This document shows, in pieces, positions 6,842-10,239 of a stretch of DNA of 10,239 nucleotides. Numbering within the stretch: the stretch's first letter is position 1; each line of letters opens with the position of its first letter. The DNA is taken from positions 1 to 10,239 of the forward strand of contig JAILHX010000112.1 of the NCBI GenBank assembly GCA_024695565.1. Direction: 5' to 3'. The notes under the pieces were generated by a model. That model searched no databases and had not been told where the DNA came from. It was given only the letters and a program-made list of their open reading frames with translations. This DNA comes from Saccharofermentans sp. (GTDB lineage: Bacteria; Bacillota_A; Clostridia; Saccharofermentanales; Saccharofermentanaceae). The translations under genes were made by a program, and so were the position numbers.

Positions 6842-7669
6842 ATGGCAAAGAATAAGAAATACTGGAAGACCTTGCTTGCGGGAAGCGACGATAAGAAGCA
6901 TGCCGCAACAACCGGCGAAGACCCGCTCGAAGAAGGCCTGAAGGAACTTACATGGTTTGAGAGCTCCAAGCTTGCCGTAAGAAGAGGTCTGCACAAGACC
7001 TATGAGACCTTCGGCGAGGAAGTCGGCAACTCGATCACGGCAGGTGTTCCCGCGCTTTATCTGCTGGGCCTGCTCCCTTTCGCAGCCATCAAGACATATG
7101 TCATTACATCTGCAGAAGCCGGTGTTTCACAGGCTCACGTTGTAATGTCGGTCATCGGTATATCTGCATTCCTTATCACTCTGTTCCTTGCGCTTCTCAT
7201 GTCAACGGTTTACCACCTCATGAAGCACGGCACTCCTCACAAGAGAGTCATGAACAAGGTCAACAGAAGCGTTGCTTACTTTGCAATATTGGGTGCTTAC
7301 ACACCGATCTGCATCAATATCTTAGGTCCCATCTCAGGCTCTGTACTCTGGGCTTTGGAAGCTGCGATGGCAATCGCGGGCGTTCTCGTTACCGCACTCG
7401 CTTATCACACCAAGGTAGGTAAGGGCTTCACATATTTCATCTATGCAGCGATGGGCTGGGCTATAATCTTCAGGATCGTTGAGCTCTATAAGAACACATC
7501 GATCCTCTGCTTCTGGCTCCTGCTCTCGGGCGCCATCATTTACACGATCGGAATCTTCTTCGCTCCGTCGAAGAGAAGATTCAAGTTCTCCCACATGGTA
7601 TGGCACTTCTTCATCCTCGCAGGCGTCGTGCTCCACACATTGGGATTTGTATATTTCTTCAGTTATTAA
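6842..7669 (+). CDS. Hemolysin III / PAQR-type membrane protein
   Basis: A 275-residue protein of the HlyIII (TrhA/YqfA) family, with about seven transmembrane helices between residues 64 and 272 and a charged 55-residue cytosolic N-terminus. Relatives have been linked to membrane lipid homeostasis, and the haemolysin name is historical. The family metal-site pattern is partly kept: Ser121-x3-His125 (STVYH), then His251-x3-His255 (HMVWH), with His265 after it. Three usual positions differ: the THG motif near the first helix is TAG (Ala67), and the LDH motif after the second helix is VNR (Asn141, Arg142). The GAYTP motif is intact. The start at 6842 is supported by AGGAGA (6827-6832). It has its own promoter and terminator. 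Membership is clear; activity with the changed residues is uncertain. Confidence 0.88.
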   Translation: MAKNKKYWKTLLAGSDDKKHAATTGEDPLEEGLKELTWFESSKLAVRRGLHKTYETFGEEVGNSITAGVPALYLLGLLPFAAIKTYVITSAEAGVSQAHVVMSVIGISAFLITLFLALLMSTVYHLMKHGTPHKRVMNKVNRSVAYFAILGAYTPICINILGPISGSVLWALEAAMAIAGVLVTALAYHTKVGKGFTYFIYAAMGWAIIFRIVELYKNTSILCFWLLLSGAIIYTIGIFFAPSKRRFKFSHMVWHFFILAGVVLHTLGFVYFFSY

Positions 7670-7696
7670 TTCTTAATCTATATAGGGAACAATTCG

Positions 7697-7735
7697 CGGG
7701 CTGCATCAGATCTGAAGCAGCCCGTATATTTTTCT
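7697..7735 (+). terminator. Intrinsic terminator of the HlyIII-family gene
   Basis: CGGGCTGC (7697-7704) and GCAGCCCG (7717-7724) form a perfect 8-bp stem. The 12-base loop contains the palindrome TCAGATCTGA, so the stem can extend past an A-A mismatch. TATATTTTT follows. Confidence 0.9.
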
Positions 7736-7875
7736 CTTTGTGCGCGTTTCGCCCCTGTTTACTCCACTTTTCAGTCTCGGGATTTTCGAAATTGTGGAAA
7801 ATGAATAAAACCCCAATCCCCGGAAATTCCGAATTATTCAAGTGAACAAATCGGATTTCCCCGGTACGATTTTTC
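7736..7875. other. Gene-free spacer before the flotillin promoter
   Basis: The gap between the HlyIII stop (7669) and the flotillin start (7982) is 312 bases. Apart from the terminator, promoter and leader listed separately, it holds about 140 bases without a credible gene. It contains an imperfect inverted repeat, ATTTTC and GAAAAT around 7783-7802, and another, CCCGGT (7860-7865) with ACCGGG (7879-7884), whose right arm overlaps the -35 box. I see no RNA gene here. Confidence 0.5.
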
Positions 7876-7903
7876 TTGACCGGGCGCCCCCATATTGTAA
7901 AAT
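7876..7903 (+). promoter_or_regulatory. Promoter of the flotillin gene
   Basis: TTGACC (7876-7881) and TAAAAT (7898-7903) are separated by 16 bases. The start of transcription should lie near 7910, giving a leader of about 72 bases. The -10 context TTGTAAAATA is identical to that of the HlyIII-family gene. Confidence 0.7.
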
Positions 7904-7924
7904 ATCTTTATAAACATATGGCGT

Positions 7925-7959
7925 CCCCGTACCGCGGTTAACACGGTGTGGGGTTTTTT
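7925..7959 (+). terminator. Terminator-like hairpin in the flotillin leader (possible attenuator)
   Basis: CCCCGTACCG (7925-7934) pairs with CGGTGTGGGG (7944-7953) in a 10-bp stem with two wobbles and a nine-base loop, followed by six T. It has all parts of an intrinsic terminator, yet lies between the predicted promoter and the ribosome site, 22 bases before the flotillin ATG. The preceding gene already has its own terminator. Possible roles are attenuation, a 5' stabilising hairpin, or a second barrier to read-through. Confidence 0.7.
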
Positions 7960-7965
7960 AAGAAA

Positions 7966-7972
7966 AAGGAGG
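7966..7972 (+). promoter_or_regulatory. Ribosome binding site deciding the flotillin start
   Basis: AAGGAGG lies nine bases before the ATG at 7982. An in-frame GTG at 7946 lies inside the hairpin and has no such site, so it is rejected. Confidence 0.9.
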
Positions 7973-7981
7973 ATAAGGAAT

Positions 7982-9565
7982 ATGCCGGAATTTTTAACAA
8001 TACCGTTGATAGTAGCAGCAGTTGTAGTTGTTTTTGTCATCGTTCTCATAATCTCAAGTTATGTAAAGGCACCGCCGGACAAAGCATACATCATCTCAGG
8101 TCTTCGCAAGAATCCTAAGATCTTAATCGGTAGAGCAGGCCTCAAGATGCCTTTCTTCGAGAGAAAAGACGAGCTCCTCGTAAAGCAGATCTCGATCGAC
8201 ATCAAGACAGACGGTTACGTACCTACAGCAGACTTCATCGGTGTTAACATCGACGCAGTTGCAAAGGTAAGAGTAATGAGCGAAGGCGAAGGCGTTAAGA
8301 TTGCCATGAAGAACTTCCTCAACATGAAAGAGCAGCAGATCAGCGATTCCCTCGTTGATTCCCTCCAGGGTAACATGAGAGAGATCATCGGTACGATCAC
8401 ACTGAAGGACCTCTGCAACGACAGAAAGAAGTTCGGTGACGAGGTTCAGCAGAAGGCTCAGGAAGACATGAAGCGCCTCGGTATCGAGATCATCTCCTGC
8501 AACGTTCAGCACGTAACAGATGAGAAGGACCTCATCAATGCGTTGGGTCAGGACAACATGGCCAAGATCCAGAAGGATGCTTCAATCGCTAAGGCTCAGG
8601 CTGACAGAGACGTAGCAATCGCTCAGGCTCAGGCACAGAAGGAAGCAAACGACGCAAAGGTCGCAGCTGATACAGAGATCGCAGTAAAGCAGAATGAACT
8701 CTCCATCAAGAGAGCAGAACTCAAGACGATTGAGGACACAAAGCAGGCTGAAGCTGACGCAGCTTACGAGATTCAGAAAGAGAATCAGCGTAAGACAATT
8801 GAGGTTACAAAGACCAATGCCGACATCGCTCGTCAGGAGAAGGAAGTTGACCTCAAGAGAAAAGAAGCCGAAGTTAAAGAGCAGGCTCTCGACGCTGAAG
8901 TCAAGAAGAAGGCAGAAGCTGAGAAGTTCGCAAAGCAGCAGGCAGCAGATGCATCTCTCTATGAGAGACAGAGAAAAGCTGAGGCTGAGAAGTTCGAACT
9001 CGAGAAGCAGGCAGAAGCCCGCAAGGTACAGGCTGAAGCTGACCTCTTCGCAAAGCAGCAGGAAGCTGAAGGTATCCGCAAAGTCGGTGAAGCTGAAGCT
9101 GCAGCAATCGCTGCTAAGGGTTTAGCTGAGGCTGAGGCTCTCGAAAAGAAGGCTGAGGCAATGAAGAAGTACGGCCAGGCAGCTATGATGGAAATGATCG
9201 TTAAGGCTCTTCCTGAAATGGCAGCTGAGATCGCAAAGCCTCTGTCCACGATCGACAAGGTTACGATCATCGATTCAGGCAACGGCGACACAGGCGTAAG
9301 CTCAATGGGATCCTATGTCCCTTCCGTCCTTGCACAGACGATCGAGTCCGTTAAGGAAACAACCGGAATCGACATCAGAGAGATCATGAAGGCTAACACC
9401 TATGACGCTAAGGTCAACAAGAACATCACAGTATCCGGCCTCGATGGAGTACAGACAGTAAATGTCTCCACAGCCGAAGTAAAAGAGACAGTAAGCGGCG
9501 CACCCGCAATTCCTGCTGCACCAGCAGCACCCGAGGCACCTGAAGCGCCGACGACAGAAGCTTGA
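7982..9565 (+). CDS. floT: Flotillin-like SPFH/band 7 protein
   Basis: A 527-residue flotillin of the FloT/YuaG type, a membrane scaffold that oligomerises in ordered membrane microdomains and helps assemble signalling and secretion complexes. A single N-terminal hydrophobic segment lies at about residues 6-26. The SPFH domain follows (about 30-195), including VKAPPDKAYIISGLRKNPK and the GVNIDAVAKVRV strand. Residues about 195-400 are a long Ala/Glu/Lys/Gln-rich coiled coil with internal similarity; TTCGCAAAGCAGCAGG recurs exactly 120 bases (40 codons) apart at 8927 and 9047. The C-terminal domain ends in a Pro/Ala/Glu tail (SGAPAIPAAPAAPEAPEAP). The start is fixed by AAGGAGG. Length is close to Bacillus FloT. 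An NfeD-type partner, often adjacent in other Firmicutes, is not next to it here: a terminator and a TetR gene follow. The gene symbol is by similarity. Confidence 0.93.
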   Translation: MPEFLTIPLIVAAVVVVFVIVLIISSYVKAPPDKAYIISGLRKNPKILIGRAGLKMPFFERKDELLVKQISIDIKTDGYVPTADFIGVNIDAVAKVRVMSEGEGVKIAMKNFLNMKEQQISDSLVDSLQGNMREIIGTITLKDLCNDRKKFGDEVQQKAQEDMKRLGIEIISCNVQHVTDEKDLINALGQDNMAKIQKDASIAKAQADRDVAIAQAQAQKEANDAKVAADTEIAVKQNELSIKRAELKTIEDTKQAEADAAYEIQKENQRKTIEVTKTNADIARQEKEVDLKRKEAEVKEQALDAEVKKKAEAEKFAKQQAADASLYERQRKAEAEKFELEKQAEARKVQAEADLFAKQQEAEGIRKVGEAEAAAIAAKGLAEAEALEKKAEAMKKYGQAAMMEMIVKALPEMAAEIAKPLSTIDKVTIIDSGNGDTGVSSMGSYVPSVLAQTIESVKETTGIDIREIMKANTYDAKVNKNITVSGLDGVQTVNVSTAEVKETVSGAPAIPAAPAAPEAPEAPTTEA

Positions 9566-9597
9566 TTACAGCTGTGAACTGATCACAAATAAACACG

Positions 9598-9630
9598 CCC
9601 CTTCGGAAGATCCTTTCCGGAGGGGTTTTT
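9598..9630 (+). terminator. Intrinsic terminator of the flotillin gene
   Basis: CCCCTTCGGAA (9598-9608) pairs with TTCCGGAGGGG (9615-9625) over 11 bp with one wobble and a six-base loop, followed by five T. It lies about 30 bases after the flotillin stop. Confidence 0.93.
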
Positions 9631-9673
9631 AATTGGCTCGAAAAATATAAAAGAAGATTGATACGAAAAAGTA

Positions 9674-9702
9674 TTGACAGCAGGACACTGAATGCGTATA
9701 AA
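9674..9702 (+). promoter_or_regulatory. Strong promoter of the TetR-family gene
   Basis: TTGACA (9674-9679) and TATAAA (9697-9702) are separated by exactly 17 bases. The -35 is a perfect consensus and the -10 differs at one base. Transcription should begin near 9709, inside the first operator palindrome. Confidence 0.88.
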
Positions 9703-9730
9703 TATTACGGCGTAATATTACATAGTAATA
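9701..9730. promoter_or_regulatory. Two overlapping palindromic operators of the TetR-family regulator
   Basis: TATTAC-GGC-GTAATA (9703-9717) and TATTAC-ATA-GTAATA (9716-9730) are the same 15-bp palindrome twice, with centres 13 bp apart and two bases shared. The first extends to a perfect 19-bp palindrome (9701-9719), which overlaps the end of the -10 box and the expected transcription start. This placement strongly suggests autorepression by the TetR-family protein encoded directly downstream. Binding by that protein is inference. Confidence 0.8.
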
Positions 9731-9751
9731 AAGTAGGATTCGGAGAAGAAA

Positions 9752-10239
9752 ATGGGTTACGACTACAACCAGACGCATGAGAAGATCCTTAAGAGCGCGA
9801 AGGAGCATTTCAGCAGTAAAGGTTTTCGCAATGCCTCGATAAGGAATATCTGCAAGGATGCGGGAGTTACCAACGGTGCGTTCTATGCTCACTTTAACAG
9901 CAAGGATGACCTGTTCGGAGGGATCGTACAGCCGTACATCGACGGGCTTGACGAGCTTTATTCAAAGGAGTCTGTCAGGTTCTTTGAGATAAAGAGCGCC
10001 GAAGATGTATTGGAAGCGTTCAGGAAAGCATATTCTTCGATCGACAGGATAATCCGGTATCTGTGCGATAACAGGGAGATATTTATCCTGATCCTGGAAT
10101 CAGCTGACGGTACAGTCTATGAGAACTTCGCCGGGGATATCATCGATTCTGAGACGAAGAGCATGGAGAAGTTCCTCAAGAAGAGCAAAGGGTATGTAAA
10201 GAATCTGGATAAGCTTTCAGAGAACATAATAAAGACCGG
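9752..10239 (+). CDS. TetR/AcrR-family transcriptional regulator (3' end cut by the window)
   Basis: The open frame runs from ATG at 9752 off the end of the window without a stop: 162 codons are visible, against about 190-200 in a typical family member. The N-terminus has the TetR DNA-binding fold: a first helix with HEKILKSAKEHF, then the helix-turn-helix at about residues 28-47 (ASIRNICKDAGVTNGAFYAHF), followed by NSKDDLF, a classic signature. The remainder should be the helical ligand-binding and dimerisation domain; its ligand cannot be predicted. GGAG (9742-9745) lies six bases before the start. It has its own strong promoter with two palindromic operators across the transcription start, so negative autoregulation is likely. 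No divergent target gene is present; flotillin upstream ends in a terminator. Regulated genes are therefore probably downstream, perhaps a transporter, outside the window. Confidence 0.92.
   Translation, partial: MGYDYNQTHEKILKSAKEHFSSKGFRNASIRNICKDAGVTNGAFYAHFNSKDDLFGGIVQPYIDGLDELYSKESVRFFEIKSAEDVLEAFRKAYSSIDRIIRYLCDNREIFILILESADGTVYENFAGDIIDSETKSMEKFLKKSKGYVKNLDKLSENIIKT

Noticed and set aside
7946..7981. GTG start giving 12 extra residues to flotillin
   Set aside because: It lies in the leader hairpin, has no ribosome site and would put charged residues before the membrane segment; AAGGAGG points to 7982.
7910..7981. A riboswitch in the flotillin leader
   Set aside because: The leader is too short for most classes, and I see no conserved core of the small ones such as preQ1 or fluoride.
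8694..9125. Out-of-frame Arg/Ser/Lys/Leu-rich frame within the flotillin coiled coil
   Set aside because: It arises from the biased codons of the Ala/Glu/Lys/Gln repeats in the true frame.
9629..9892. Minus-strand 87-codon frame across the tetR promoter
   Set aside because: It crosses the strong promoter, the operators and the start of tetR, with no ribosome site and no recognisable features.

Overview
The window comes from a bacterium, most likely an anaerobic gut or rumen member of the Clostridia (Firmicutes). The pointers are strong AGGAGG-type ribosome binding sites, intrinsic terminators with U-tracts, sigma-A promoters of the TTGACA/TATAAA type, a flotillin of the Gram-positive FloT type, and a GH3 glycosidase with the swapped domain order described from rumen species such as Ruminococcus albus and Butyrivibrio fibrisolvens. 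This taxonomic call is inference; there is no rRNA or other marker gene.

Layout: (1) 1-1050, class II fructose-bisphosphate aldolase with a strong terminator. (2) 1051-1196, a non-coding stretch holding a hairpin and a degenerate ~20-23 bp tandem repeat. (3) 1197-2582, a MATE-family exporter on the minus strand. (4) 2583-2829, a divergent intergenic region rich in inverted repeats. (5) 2830-5643, a cytoplasmic permuted GH3 glycosidase, followed by a terminator that overlaps the probable promoter of the next gene. (6) 5727-6758, an unrecognised four-helix membrane protein whose cytosolic tail ends in five degenerate copies of a 13-residue repeat. (7) 6842-7669, a divergent hemolysin III/PAQR-type membrane protein. 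(8) 7982-9565, a flotillin, preceded by a leader with a terminator-like hairpin between the promoter and the RBS. (9) 9752 to the window end, the first 162 codons of a TetR-family regulator with two overlapping palindromic operators on its promoter.

The genes look like mostly independent transcription units: almost every gene has its own promoter or terminator. Aldolase serves glycolysis and the GH3 enzyme releases sugars from imported oligosaccharides, so both feed central carbon metabolism. The repeat-tailed protein, the HlyIII protein and the flotillin form a run of three same-strand membrane or envelope genes, but separate promoters argue against a tight operon. The TetR protein probably represses itself and genes beyond the window.

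I do not see a clear new multi-gene system. The items most worth a second look are the repeat-tailed membrane protein, the attenuator-like flotillin leader, the overlapping TetR operators, the metal-site changes in the HlyIII homologue and the tandem repeat after the MATE gene.
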